Positions 1 through 11,370 are shown, counted from the stretch's first letter. The stretch is 64,000 bases of DNA from Dillenia suffruticosa (GCA_033439265.1 JAVTVX010000012.1:5073001-5137000), one strand, 5' to 3'. A program made the numbers and translations. The notes: generated by a model from the letters alone, not told the origin.

Positions 1-663
1 ATATTGGTACTACTTAAGTAAGGATTCAAATTCGAGTTATGTGTATAAAAAAAATAAGTGTCGAGAAAGTTTTATTAATTAATGATCTAATCTAACTTAA
101 ACTGGGTTTAGTTCGGCCAATGTGGTTACCAGATACAAGTGTTTTATAATATATATATATATATATACATATATCAACTATATATTTCGATGCTCATGTA
201 AACTTGTTTATTTTTTTTGATATTATATTAACCGGTATTTGGAGTCATATTTCGAGTAATCTAGTTTGAAACTTGCAGTGACCCATTTAGGGAATTATCT
301 TCCTAACGTAGTCTGTTTCAATCCCAAATCGCAAGTCAAATTCGGGATCTTGGTTAAGAGATTTAGCGTCGTATCTTACTACGCCAACTGACCATTGGTA
401 TGTGAATTTGTTTATTCATAAACCATAAATCAACCCAATCTGTGGATCTAATGGTAAAGTACTAAATTTCCTTAACCAAAATCTCGAATTCGAATTTTGA
501 AAAAAAAAAAAATTGTTTAGAGTGTCAGTCCTTAAATTAGGGTTCATAATTAGTCGAATCAAATTAGTCGAATTTTCAAATATCGATTATTATGTACTAA
601 AAAAAATAAAGAAAGATTCAAGGTAACTCAACACAAACCGATACTCATCAAGACTTAATTATT
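1..663. other. AT-rich intergenic DNA with one SINE copy
   Basis: No coding region is supported here. The stretch is AT-rich with short (AT)n runs near 153-168. Its only recognisable content is a degraded SINE copy at about 209-400, listed separately. The last bases run into the left direct repeat that borders the LINE. Confidence 0.6.
209..400 (-). mobile_element. tRNA-derived SINE, degraded copy
   Basis: Read on the minus strand, this has a tRNA-like 5' part (box A-like CAGTTGGCGTAG, then a weak box B-like GAATTTGACTT). A body follows with GGGTCACTGCAAG and an AGATTACTCG-type stretch, then an A-rich tail seen as the T run at 211-218. It matches about 761-934, 11640-11812 and 56427-56624 by eye over the whole length. 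Similar size, order and A-rich end across separate sites indicate a SINE family. This copy has diverged at both boxes, so it is old. Confidence 0.6.
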
Positions 664-724
664 AAAAGACTTAGACTCAAACATTTTTTTTTGGATCAAG
701 CTCAACTTGGGTTTCAATAATTCA

Positions 725-727
<3 letters not shown>

Positions 728-764
<37 letters not shown>
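728..764. repeat. (AT)n microsatellite
   Basis: About 37 bp of pure AT alternation inside the left direct repeat. The other direct repeat has only a short AT run at the same place, which explains part of the length difference between the two copies. Confidence 0.9.
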
Positions 765-767
<3 letters not shown>

Positions 768-934
768 GTATTATATCGATCGGTATCCGAAATAATACTC
801 TAACTAATTTAGTTCAAAACTTGCAGTTACCCATTTAAGAGCGTTACCCTTTTAATATAGTTTTTTTCATACCTAAATTACGAGTCGAATTCAAAAACTT
901 GGTTAAGGATTTAGCACCACAACTATCCGTTGGT
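761..934 (-). mobile_element. SINE copy inside the left direct repeat
   Basis: Same family and orientation as 209-400. It has a mirror copy at 11640-11812 at the equivalent place in the right direct repeat, so these two come from one insertion that was later duplicated with its surroundings. Confidence 0.6.
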
Positions 935-1270
935 TCAATTTACATTTATGTGTAATAATTTAGTATGAATATAAAAATTTAATACAAATCGATCGGCTTA
1001 ATTTGCAAATTTAGTTTGTTTCATAAATGAGTTTTTTGGCCTCAAACCAAACTAATTTAAAATTATAACCTAAGGTTAAATTTTGATTGTTTAACAAAAT
1101 ATTTGTTACAAACTGATGAACGGATTATTTAAGTGGATGCGTTGTGTATTTTAGAACTCTAAAATTTTAGATTTGAATCCGATTAATAAAAATTATTTGT
1201 GCAAATATATATAAATATTTGTAGCTGTTTGATATTTCAGTGGTATTATAGTGATGGATTCATTTAGTTC

Positions 1271-1314
<44 letters not shown>

Positions 1315-1347
1315 ATGGATTCATCCCAAATTGAAGAAGCTCTCAGC

Positions 1348-1786
1348 AATGTTATTAAAATCGGACCGAACCGTCAGTTCAACCCTTCTTTTAATAATTT
1401 TGCGATTCGGTTGAATAAAAATACCATTTTACAATTGAACCAAACTGAACCGACGATTCAACCACGGTTCAACCGTGAACCGAGGTTGAGGGTTAAAACC
1501 TAAAATAATATTTTTTTTAAGATTTTTTTTTTAATTTCTATGAGACGTGAAACTATCAATTTTTGATATTATGATTTTAATTTATATTTTATATGACTTT
1601 ATAATTTAGTTATTTAGTTCTTAATTATCAATATGAGTTTTAAAAGTAATTATTGATTATATATATATATATATTTAATTATTATTAAAAAATTAACGGT
1701 TCGAACATATGAATCCACGGTCCAATCGGTTCAATCATATTTTTTAATTTTACGGGTCAATACACGGTACGATTATGATAACATTG
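1348..1786. mobile_element. Tag1-like hAT MITE, 439 bp
   Basis: The ends form imperfect inverted repeats: left CAATGTTATTAAAATCGGAC, right end reversed CAATGTTATCATAATCGTAC. They are flanked by an exact 8-bp direct repeat GCTCTCAG (1340-1347 and 1787-1794), the duplication size of hAT transposons. CAATG termini are typical of the Arabidopsis Tag1 group. There is no transposase inside; a 63-codon open frame covers part of it and is not a gene. It carries several GGTTCAAxCGG-like subterminal motifs. Removing one GCTCTCAG and the element gives continuous LINE 5' leader sequence, so it inserted after the LINE. Confidence 0.85.
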
Positions 1787-2142
1787 GCTCTCAGTAACAA
1801 CTCACATATCGGCCGGTGGCTTTCTCCATCTATGGAACCTGAGACAACAACTGAAGAAGACTGAGACAACAACTCAAGAAGAGGATCATCTGAAGTACCA
1901 AAAAGACTAAAGCAAATGGGGAGTCCTCGGGTTTCAATGCTAAACGTTCATTCAAAGAAATGTTATTGGGTCAAAGCAGTAATAGTCTTAGGATAGAAGA
2001 CAAATTTGAGTTTGACTCTGACTCTGATACAAAGTACCTAAAAGAAGAGGACCCAGAAAACCTCCCTGAGGCTTCGTCCATTCTAGAAATCAAAGTGTCG
2101 AACACTACCCTAAAAGACCTTTGGAAACCTTGAAAGAAGACC

Positions 2143-2690
2143 TTGATCATTAAACTCCTAGGTAAGAATATATGCTATTATCTAATGTCTATAAAAATAA
2201 ATCACATGTGGAGGCCAGAGAGTCCATTGGAGCTGTTGGACCTAGGAAAGGGATTCTTTCTCGTCAAGTTTGTAAATAGACAGGACTATGATCGTGTTCT
2301 CTCAGACGGACCATGGCTTATTCATGACCATTATCTGACTGTGAAAAAATGAAGACCTTGGTTTACATCAAAGGAGGAGAAGATCAAGTCGATTGTTGTG
2401 TGGATTTGCCTCCCCCATTTGCCGATTGAATTTTTTAATGAGGACATTTTGTCGAAATTGGGAAAGCAGCGGGAAAACCTATCAAAATTATTGCCAATAC
2501 AGCTAACGCAGTGAAGGGAAGATACGCTAGGATTTGCGTAGAGATTGATCTCGAGAAAGCATTGGTTCCGAGAATCAAAATCAGGAAAAAAATCCAGAGG
2601 GTTGAGTATGAAGGTTTACATGTCATATGCTTTAGCTGTGGTATGAAGTATGAAGGTTTAGGTGGGTCATAAATCGGAGGAATGTAAGGC
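2143..2690 (+). pseudogene. LINE ORF1 relic: DUF4283 and CCHC zinc knuckle
   Basis: Translation in shifting frames gives a nucleic-acid-binding ORF1 of the plant L1 type: MWRPESPLELLDLGKGFF, VKFVNRQDYDRVLSDGPW, then ICLPHLPIEFFNEDIL and a knuckle beginning CFSCG followed by GHKSEEC. DUF4283 followed by a CCHC_4 knuckle is the standard layout of plant L1 ORF1. The frame has an early stop after the VKK at 2349-2351 and a 12-bp-scale repeat at the knuckle (TATGAAGGTTTA twice, near 2608 and 2649). Confidence 0.75.
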
Positions 2691-3579
2691 TCGATGCGAT
2701 AAGGCAGAAGAGACTACAGTAGCGGAAGAGACGGGTGAGCCTGGGAAACAGTTCAACCCACGACGATTCCCATGGCGGAGAAAGAGGCGGAGCTTGGACC
2801 TTGGATGCTGGTCCAAAAAAGACAAAAAGTTAACAAGAATGGAAAGCTTAGAGATAAGGGAAAGAAAGAACTTACTGATATTAATCGATTCTCAAATCTG
2901 GAGGAAGTCAACGACAGTGTGTAGGAGGCGAGTGCGGAAGCGGACGAAGACAACATCATAAGCAGACTTGTTATGTTCCAGTCATCAGATTTGTAGAGAA
3001 ACCATACGGCTATGACGAGAAGAGCGTCTGGTAGGGCGGTAGATGGGAGTAAACAGATTATAGGAAGAAGAAAGGGTGGGACGATTTCCAAGGTAGCGTC
3101 AGGTTATGTTGAGAATTCCAAAGTCGGTGGTTCAAGGGACCCAATCCTAAATTTAAAAACAAAGACTACCCGTCTAAAGGCTTCGGGCATGGATGCGGCC
3201 CAATTAGAATCTGCAAACGATGGGCCTCAATTCGAAGCCGAAGACATGGAGAGGCTGGGTGAGCGGGAGCTTTTGGGCTAGATTCAATACCTCCTTCAAG
3301 TATGGCGGGACATGGGAGGAGGCCCAGTTAACTAATTTTAACTCGGGTCTGGCCTTCGATCCCGGCTACACGGAGGGCCCCAGAATAACTTAAAGGCAAC
3401 GATCGACTCCATGGTAGGGAAGGAACAGAGTATTGAAGTTCTTATGGGCTTGACCGACGTTCCAAGTGAAGAAAACAAGTCTGTAAGTGAGCTAGAGGAA
3501 GAGCGAGGGGATGGTATGGAGGTTCAATAAAGCTGCTTGCGCTCTTTCTTTCGATGTCTCCCTTTCAAATGAATGTAAA

Positions 3580-6500
3580 AATAATATCGTAGAACTGTAG
3601 GGGTGTGAAAAGCCCCAGCTTCAAACATGTTTGCAGGGATTTACTCTAGAGGGAAAGACCAGATGTTCTTTGCTGCTTAGAAACGAAAGTAAAAAATAAC
3701 TGCTTTCCGTCATTCATGAAGAAGTATGGGCTGAATGGTGAGTTCATCGTCCCTTCGAAGGGCTTCAGAGGTGGTCTCTGGTTATCTTGGGACAGCAGCA
3801 AAGTTAACTTATCGGTGATCCATCATAATAATCAGCTTATCCACTGCTTAATCAAGGATGCTCGTAGAAGCTGGTATTTGACCTGTGTGTACTGCCAACC
3901 CCACCTGAGAACCAAGAAAGCCTGCTGGAAGGAGTTAACTTCCATAGCAGACAAGTCCTTAGATAGTTATGGGGGACTTCAACGATATTGCAGGTACTAA
4001 CGAAACCAGCAGAATTTGTAATTCTTCTTGGAAAAGATTCCAAAGATTTAGGAACTAGTGGAATAAGTGCAACCTTATGGATATCAGATTAGTGGAGCCA
4101 AAATTCACTTGGATGGGAAAGAGGAAAGGTGGAATTGGGCTCTATCAAAAACTTGACAGAGCCTTGTGTAACTTGGAGGCTAAGCTGCTTTTCCCTAAAT
4201 TGAAAGTGCTCAACCTAACTAGACTCCATGGAGATCACTGTCCAGTTTGTTTGAACACTAACCTTCTTACCCCCCAACAAAAGCAGAAAGCTATTTAGGT
4301 TTGAAGTAGCATGGTTCTCCCACCCCAACTTCAATAAGGTTTTTACAGAAGCTTGGCGCAGAGAAGAGGGTCCGCTGGAGGCTGCTATCCACTCTACTAC
4401 TAAAGAATTAAAAGCTTGGAATAAATTTGAGTTCGACAACATTTTTCAGCGCAAAAGAGTGCTAAGGGTAGACTGAGGAACATTCAAAGAGATAAGAATT
4501 ACGGCCACTCGAAATACCTGCAGAACTTGGAATTAAATCTTCTGCAGAACTACCATTCAGTCCTTGAACAGGAAGAGACTTTTTAAAAACAAAGGTCCAG
4601 AATTAAATGATTGGTGGAAGGGGACAAAAATACCAAATTCTTTCATACTACAACTAAGATCAGAAGAAGTGCAAATAAAATTGCGGCTCTCAAAATAGGG
4701 AACAATTGGTGTTCGGATCAAGATGCCCTGAAGAGTAATGCGATTGCCTACTTTTCTAATTTGTTCTCGAGCAAGAAGGTTGCAGAAATGAGTGGTAGAT
4801 TCGGTGCTTAGAGAGTCAAAGTTATCTTAGAGGAGCAATAGGAGCTGCGCGGGGAATTTGAAGAGGATGAAGTTAAAAGAGCAGTATTTTCCATGGAAGG
4901 TTTGAAATCTCTAGGCTTAGATGGTATTTAACCTATCTTCTATTAAAAATTCTGGAGTACTGTGAAGGGTAAGGTTTGTAACTTCGTTAACAAGGCTCTT
5001 GCTGATGGGTATTTCTATCCGGTCATTGCCAAGACACTCATGATCTTAATCCCCAAGGTTGAGACCACCATTGACATGTCAGACTACAGGTCTATTAGTT
5101 TACTCAACACATCCTATAAGATACTTAACAAATGCTTGGTTTTTAGATTAAGACCTCTGTGGCAAAACATGATTGGAGCCCATTAGAAAAGCTTTCTTCG
5201 AAGTATAGGCACGCTGGAAAACGTGATCGTCCTCCAGGAAGTGATTCACACAATAAGACACTCTAGGAGCAAGACGCACGCAATGATTAACAAGATCGAT
5301 CTTCGAAAGGCTTATGACAATGTAAATTGGGAATCTCTGGTGAAGGCACTACTTGAAATCAACATCCCTATCAAGTTAGTGAAGTTGATCATGTTCGCAA
5401 TGGGGATACTTTTATCATTTGGAATGGAGGAATGCTCCCAACGTTTAAATCGGGTCAAGGTTTAAGACAAAAGCGACCCTCTGTCCCTTATCTCTTTCTG
5501 CTGGTCATGGAGAGACTTACACTTATGATTCAAGAGAAAGTTAGGAAGGGTGTTTGGAAAGCAGTTAAAGTTGCTAGAGGAGGGCCGGCAGGGATTATCT
5601 CATCTTTTTTTCGCGGACGACTTGAACCTTTTTGTAGAGGCAGAGCATCTCAATCTAAGCAATATCCTAGAGTGTCTGAGGGAATTTTCAAGGGAGAGTG
5701 GACTTCTAGTTAACCCCTCTAAATCTAAGATTTGGCTTTCTCCTAAGGCTCCTAGTCATCTTAAAGCCTCCCTTGCGGCCTATAGTAAATTTGCGGTTAC
5801 GAATAATTGGGGCAACTACCTCGGTGTGCCAACCATCCATATCAGAGTCAACAAGAATTTCTACCAGCAGCTTATAGATAAAGTGCAGTAGAAGTTGTGC
5901 AGCTGAAAAGCTAAGCTTCTAAACACAGTAGGAAGAAGAATGCTCATCCAATTGGTAACTGCATCGATTCTGATCTATACCATGCAGTCCACTTGGGTCC
6001 TAGAAAGTACTTGCAAAACTCTAAACAAGCTGAACATGGATTTCTTATGGGGAAGCAATGAATAGAAAAGAAAAATCCATCTAGTGAACGGAAGGTCATG
6101 TGTCAAGCTCAAAGGGACAGTGGTCTGGGTATGAGAAGCATGAAAGAATGCAATGTCGCGATGATGGCCAAGTTGGGGTGGTGAGTCTTGAAGGATGATA
6201 GGTCCTTGTGGGCTACGATGCTAAGAAGCAAGTACCTGAGGGGTGAAAACTTTCTTGATCATAAAAGAAAGAGTAACACTTTAGTTGTATAGAAAGGCAT
6301 CTATGCCAGTAGAGGGTGTCTTATCGAGGGTTTGAAATGGAGGATTGGGGATGGCAACTCCATAATTTCTGGTTCGACCGGTGGCTTGGTAAAAGTGTGC
6401 TAGCTAAAGTTGCATTGAGTCCGTAGGAGGTCGGCTCGACATCAACTAAAGTCAATCATTATTGGGATGAAAGAGGGAGATGGAAACTTGAGGAGCAGTC

Positions 6501-7470
6501 CTTAATTCTCCCCAGGAGCAAAATTGTAGAAATTAGAGCAATCCATATTCCTCAAGATAGGTCCAGAGGTGGCACATTGTATTGGAATGAGAAAGTTGAT
6601 GGAGAGTTCTCAGTAGCATCAACTTATTGGCTCCAAAAGAAGGAGGACCTACCTTGGTAGAGGAGTGATTAGAATTGGAATTGGATTTGGAAGATAAAAG
6701 GCCCTGAAAAAGTCAAGATCTTCTTGTGGTTGGCTATAAAGAGTAAGATCCTAACCAAATATGAGCTTAACAGAAGAATTGTGGACGATAACGTGTGTGA
6801 TATATGCAAGTTGGAGGAAGAAACATTGGTTCACGCTTTGAGGGACTATCCTCACGCAAGGAGTATTTGGAGGCGGGTGGCTCAGAACATTGGAGCAGTT
6901 GTTGGTTTCTGGTCTAAAACAGGGAGCAATTGGATTAAGATGGGAATGTACAGGAAGTTCCAGCTGGAGTTAGATGAAGAATAAGTGGGGTTTGCGCTGA
7001 TAGTTTAGAGCATTTGGAAATCAAGATGCTGTGTGATCTTCCAATAGAAGCTCAAAACGCCGCATCAAGTGGCTAATAGGATTTTATAATTGATCAGGGA
7101 GCTCACTTTTAGAGCTAACTGCATTAGAGATGAAGAGGAGGTGATTTCGGTGGCTTGGATCAAACTGCCCATAAGCAGAATTAAGCTAAACGTGGATGGT
7201 GGAGCTGAGTAGGGGGAATTTTGACTACTGCTGGTGGTCTCTTTAGAGACTGTGGAGGGAAGTGGCTCGTTGGAGGTCAAATGTGATTCGTTCAATGTAG
7301 TCGCAGCGATAAATAAGGGAGTTGGCAAAAATCATCCTTAGAGAAATATCGTGTTGGATTGCAGTGATATGATGAAAGATCTAAACATCTCTAAGGTCCG
7401 CCATGTATTCAGAGAGGATAACAAGAGTGCGGATAGGCTAGTAAAGTTAGGGAAAGCATCGTTTTTGGAA
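3580..7470 (+). pseudogene. LINE ORF2 relic: endonuclease, reverse transcriptase, zf-RVT, RNase H
   Basis: Ordered fragments of a plant L1 polyprotein. The endonuclease gives VLCCLETKV, GLWLSWDSSKVNLSVIHHN and the phosphohydrolase-type GDFNDIAGT when read across a frame change near 3970. The reverse transcriptase gives YRSISLLNTSYKILNK, INKIDLRKAYDNVNWESL and FFADDLNLFVEA. zf-RVT gives KSKILTKYELNRR and VCDICKLEEETLVHAL. The RNase H end gives VFREDNKSADRLVKLGKAS. Stops and frame changes recur through the region, so no product is expected. Confidence 0.8.
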
Positions 7471-7520
7471 CTGTAGAATCTTGCGGCCCTCCTCGGATTG
7501 TGGAGCCTTTGCTATTGCTA

Positions 7521-7528
7521 GATGTGGC
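7521..7528 (+). repeat. Left 8-bp target duplication of the hAT element
   Basis: GATGTGGC, repeated exactly at 11380-11387. Eight bases is the hallmark duplication of hAT transposons, and both copies are unmutated. Confidence 0.9.
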
Positions 7529-7539
7529 TAGTGAAGTAA

Positions 7540-7733
7540 CCGGGCCGGGCCGGGCCGGGCCCGGGCCGGTTCAATGACGGTTCAAGGAACCGCGGGCCGG
7601 GCCGGCAGCGGTTCCTAGGCCAGACCGGGCCGTGCCGGGCCGGTTCCAATTTTTTTCCTTGTGGAACCGGCCCGGCCCGCTGAACCGGAACCGGCGGTTC
7701 CTGGCCGGGCCGGTTCAGGGCCGGGCCCGGTTC

Positions 7734-7735
<2 letters not shown>
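7540..7735. repeat. Left CCGGG-rich subterminal block of the hAT
   Basis: Dense overlapping repeats of CCGGGCCGG and GGTTCC/GGAACC in an otherwise AT-rich window, immediately inside the left terminus. Clustered short subterminal motifs are usual transposase-binding regions in Ac-like hATs. The partner block at 11015-11370 uses the same words on both strands. Confidence 0.8.
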
Positions 7736-7774
<39 letters not shown>

Positions 7775-8089
7775 CTTTCTATTGCGTTTTTCTAAATTTT
7801 TTTCTAACTATATTTTTTAATTCCATTTTAATTTTATAACTCCATTTTTTTTTACTTTGTTTTTTTTTAATTAACTTTTGATAATTCACTTGTAATTAAA
7901 AATTAGAGACACAAGATTTTTAGAGTGGTTCCACCGAATTCGGTGTACGTCCACTACCAAGCTCATCACTTGGATTTTTAAATCCACTATTTTTTTTTAC
8001 ATTATTTTGATAATTACATCACTTTGATTTTTTTTTTCTATTTAAAATGACTTGTAAACAAAAGGAAAATATTAATATTATTATTATTA

Positions 8090-10114
8090 TTATTCTTCTT
8101 CTTCTTCTTCTTCAACTTCTTGTTCATCATCTTCCGAGGCTTTGATAATTCCTTGCATTCTTTTTTCTGCATCCTTCCAATCTTTAATGCATATTAAAGC
8201 TTCTAAAGTGTCGTCCGCTAAATTTGTACGTTTTTCGGTTAACACTCGACCACCTGCACTAAAAGCACTTTCGGATGGTACTGTAGATACCGGAGGGGTT
8301 AGTACATCTTTAGCCACTTGGGCCAAAATTGGATAATATGATGCATTATTTTTCCACCAACCTAATATATCATATAAATCTACATCATCAAAACCTTCTA
8401 ATCTAGGTGTTTGTTTATATAAAAGTAATTCATTAAATGATGATGAAGAAATTCTTTGTTTTTTTCCTAACATGTGTAAGGGATTAAATGAAAATGAAGA
8501 TGATTGAATACTATTACTACTACTACTAGCTATATTATTAGTATTTAAATTATTACTTTCCTTTTCATATAATTCAAATATTGATTGTAAAGTATGAGAT
8601 GTTTGTTGTTTTAAAAAATGTGGGTTAATAGACATTTCAGATGGAAAAGCTTGTGCAAAACAATCTATTAACATTTCAGCACCTTCAACCTTAACACGTG
8701 GATCTAATGCACTTGCAACTAAATATAAAATTGGAATTTCTTCATAATATTTTAAAAATTTTGTTTTCATTGAAAGAACAATTTCACCAAATCTTTCTTC
8801 ATTTTCAAATTGATTAAATACATAAATAATTTTACAAAGATTTGGTAGCATTAAATGAGTGGTTGGATAATAATATCCAGAAAATAATTTTGTACATAAA
8901 TAAAAAATTTCCAATAATTTTGTAAGTGTAGACGCAAATTCAAAAGCGGTATTATCAATAAAACCATATTCGTAATTTGAATTTGCAAATTCAATTAAAA
9001 TATTTTGAAAAGGAAGAACACCTTGTAACATGTCATATGTTGAATTCCACCTAGTGTCACATTCCATTTTAAATTTTTTATATTTTTTGTTATGTAAAAT
9101 ACATAATTGTCTCATTTCTTGAGTTTTTACAGCAGAATTTCTTATTTGATGAATTAAATCGCGAATAGGTTGTAAAAATAGTTCTCCCATTGCTAAACCA
9201 TCCTTAACACATAAATTAATTATATGACATGCACATCTAACATGAAAAAAAGCTCCATTTAAAATTGTTTTTAAAGAATTTTTTAAACTATTAACCGCAG
9301 TAGTATTAGCCGAAACATTATCAAAAGAAATTGAAAAAATTCTATCACTTATTCCATAATCATAAACAACATTTGAAATTATTCTAGCTATATGTGCACC
9401 AGAATGTGGAAATTCCCAACGTTGAAAAGCTAAAATTCTTTTTTGTAAAGACCATGAATTATTTATCCAATGACATGTTACTACAATATAATATTCTTTT
9501 TTATGCTCACTTTTCCAACTATCCGAAGTTAATGAAAATTTACATTGACTAGTCATAAATTCTGTAAGTATACCATTTTTTAATTCCTGATATCTATCTA
9601 ATGATCTCCTCCTACCGGATTTTTTACTACTTTTTTTATAACCGGGTTGTAAATATTTTTGGACATATTCTTCAAATACAGGACATGCAACTATACTAAG
9701 TGGTAATTCTTTTCTTGCTAGCCATTCTATTTGTCCAATTTTTTCTTTATCCGAATTATATTTAAATGTACCAATTATATTACCTCCCCCCGTAGAAATT
9801 TGTGTTTGTTTTGTTTGTGGTAATTTATCTGGATGATTATTAATTAAGTGTCTCTTAAGTGTGCCTACCCCCCAACCTTTTAAAAATTTATATTTTTGAT
9901 GACAAATTTTACAAATTGCTTTTTGTTCATCATTTTTTCTTTCAAAAAATGTCCATATATTAAAATCATTTTTTTTAGTTTGTGTTGTGTTAGATTCAGT
10001 GTTACTAGGTTCGGTTTCTTCCAAAAAAGTTTCAATATCTATATGATCGGGAATTTCAAAAAATGGAGGAAGAGGAGATTGTTGAGAAGATTGTGAAGAG
10101 TGTGTTCCGGCCAT
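8090..10114 (-). CDS. hAT transposase with BED zinc finger and hATC dimerisation domain
   Basis: A single open frame of 674 residues; cut-and-paste transposase acting in the nucleus on the element's ends. A BED-type finger lies at about residues 51-96 (C68, C71, H89, H94; KAICKICHQ and GTLKRHLINNHPDK). The RNase H-like catalytic core contains LTSDSWKSEHKKEY (first acidic residue) and FSISFDNVSANTTAVNSL. The C-terminal hATC domain has LYDILGWWKNN, VSTVPSESAFSAGGRVLTE and TLEALICIKDW. It ends in a poly-Glu run made by a TTC microsatellite. I chose the ATG at 10114 (MAGTHSSQSSQQ) because the in-frame extension up to 10294 is low-complexity and AT-rich, like a leader. Length and domain order are normal for the zinc-finger BED RICESLEEPER/Ac-like group. 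No stop or frame break is seen. Confidence 0.92.
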   Translation of the reverse strand: MAGTHSSQSSQQSPLPPFFEIPDHIDIETFLEETEPSNTESNTTQTKKNDFNIWTFFERKNDEQKAICKICHQKYKFLKGWGVGTLKRHLINNHPDKLPQTKQTQISTGGGNIIGTFKYNSDKEKIGQIEWLARKELPLSIVACPVFEEYVQKYLQPGYKKSSKKSGRRRSLDRYQELKNGILTEFMTSQCKFSLTSDSWKSEHKKEYYIVVTCHWINNSWSLQKRILAFQRWEFPHSGAHIARIISNVVYDYGISDRIFSISFDNVSANTTAVNSLKNSLKTILNGAFFHVRCACHIINLCVKDGLAMGELFLQPIRDLIHQIRNSAVKTQEMRQLCILHNKKYKKFKMECDTRWNSTYDMLQGVLPFQNILIEFANSNYEYGFIDNTAFEFASTLTKLLEIFYLCTKLFSGYYYPTTHLMLPNLCKIIYVFNQFENEERFGEIVLSMKTKFLKYYEEIPILYLVASALDPRVKVEGAEMLIDCFAQAFPSEMSINPHFLKQQTSHTLQSIFELYEKESNNLNTNNIASSSSNSIQSSSFSFNPLHMLGKKQRISSSSFNELLLYKQTPRLEGFDDVDLYDILGWWKNNASYYPILAQVAKDVLTPPVSTVPSESAFSAGGRVLTEKRTNLADDTLEALICIKDWKDAEKRMQGIIKASEDDEQEVEEEEEEE

Positions 10115-10355
10115 TTTATAAAAAAAAATTAAGATTAAAATTTTTAAAATAATATATACGATAAAATTTTTTAAAGGAAATTTAAAATTAAATTTTTTAA
10201 AAAGATAATACAAATGTAATGCAAATGCAAAAAAATAAATATGCAAAAAATAAAAAAATACCGATTTGACGAATACCGCAGTTGTTTTTCGCAAAATCTT
10301 GAATGAGCTCCCAACCTTGAAATCTTCTCAAATCTTGATTAATGTAGATAATGGG

Positions 10356-10760
10356 GTATAAGGTGATGAAATGGTGTAAATTTTGATGGAAATGGTGTAG
10401 AATTTAATGGAAATGGTAAAAAAATTGGTGTAGGTAATGTGGTATAAAAGAATAGAAATGGTGTAGAAATTGGTGGAAATGTAAATAATTGTGGAAATGT
10501 AGATAATGGAGAAAATGAAAATGGTGTATAAGGTGATGAAATAGTGTAAATTTTGATGGAAATGGTGTAGAATTTAATGGAAATAGTAAAAAAAATGGTG
10601 TAGGTAATGTGGTATAAGAGAATAGAAATGGTGTAAAAATTGATGGAAATGTAAATAATTGTGGAAATGTAGATAATGGAGAAAATGAAAATGGTGTATA
10701 AGGTGATGAAATGGTGTAAAAATTGATGGAAATGGTGTAGATAATAGTGTAGGAAATGAT
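10356..10760. repeat. 170-bp tandem repeat, about 2.4 copies, in the hAT leader
   Basis: The phrase GTATAAGGTGATGAAATRGTG recurs with AGGTGATGAA at 10361, 10531 and 10701, an exact 170-bp spacing, and intervening sequence is nearly the same in each unit. Each unit is itself built from shorter GGAAATGGTGTA-like words. It lies between the transposase start and the GC-rich end, where the promoter or leader should be. Long open frames across it on the minus strand are by-products of the repeat, not genes. Confidence 0.85.
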
Positions 10761-11014
10761 GGAAATGATATAAAAAATGGTAATACAAAGGAAATAATAA
10801 TGAGAGAATATAGTAATATTGAGAGAATGTAGATGTGAGAGAGAAAGAGAGATTTTGTTGTGGAAATTTTGGAAATGGGGTATAAGGTATTTATAGGAAA
10901 ATTTTTTGACCCTATGGACCAAAATAACCTCAAAAGTAGCCGTTTTATAGCTGTTGGGAGGGGTAAAATTGGAAAAAAAATTTCAAAATTCAAAAAAAAG
11001 GGGGAAATTTGAAC

Positions 11015-11370
11015 CGGAACCGGCCGGGCCGGGCCGGTTCCGTGCCGGGCCGGGCCGGTTCCGGGCCTGAACCGGCGGTTCCAGCAGGTTCAGGTCCGGT
11101 TCCGTGCCGGTTCCGGGCCCGGGCCCGGGCCGGTTCCGTGCCGGTTCCGGGCCCGGGCCGGTTCCGGTTCCGTGCCGGTTCGGTCCGGTTCGCTTTTCCA
11201 AACCGGGCCGGTTCCGGGCCGGTTCCCGGTTCAATTTTTTTTGAACCGGCCCGGCCCGCTACAGGACACGGTTCCGGGCCGGGCCGGTTTTACTGTAGCC
11301 TTGGGCCGGTTCCGGTTCGGGCTTGACCCGGGCCAGCCGGGCCGGTTTTCGGGCCCAAACCGGCCCGGTT
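11015..11370. repeat. Right CCGGG-rich subterminal block of the hAT
   Basis: About 350 bp made largely of GGCCGG, CCGGGCC and GGTTCCGT words, nearly all CpG-bearing. It is the counterpart of 7540-7735 at the other end, longer and with more variants of the repeated word. Frames running through it on either strand encode only Pro/Gly/Arg/Ala repeats and are not genes. Confidence 0.8.

Larger units (their letters stand above)
664..1330 (+). repeat. Left ~667-bp direct repeat bordering the LINE
   Basis: Bases 664-1330 match 11553-12153 in the same orientation, about nine in ten by eye. The differences are mainly AT-run length and one ~30-bp indel near 1090-1120. Shared landmarks in order are GACTTRGRCTCAAACAT, a SINE copy, TTTAGTTTGTTTCATAAATGA and GATGGATTCATCCCAAA. 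Homology starts at TTAAAAGACTT and stops where the LINE 5' end begins. It does not start TG or end CA and no LTR-element genes lie between the copies, so I read it as duplicated target DNA rather than an LTR. Confidence 0.75.

Noticed and set aside
10339-10993. Long overlapping minus-strand open frames rich in His, Phe, Tyr and Thr
   Set aside because: They run through the 170-bp tandem repeat in the hAT leader. The open frames reflect stop-free repeat units, not protein selection.
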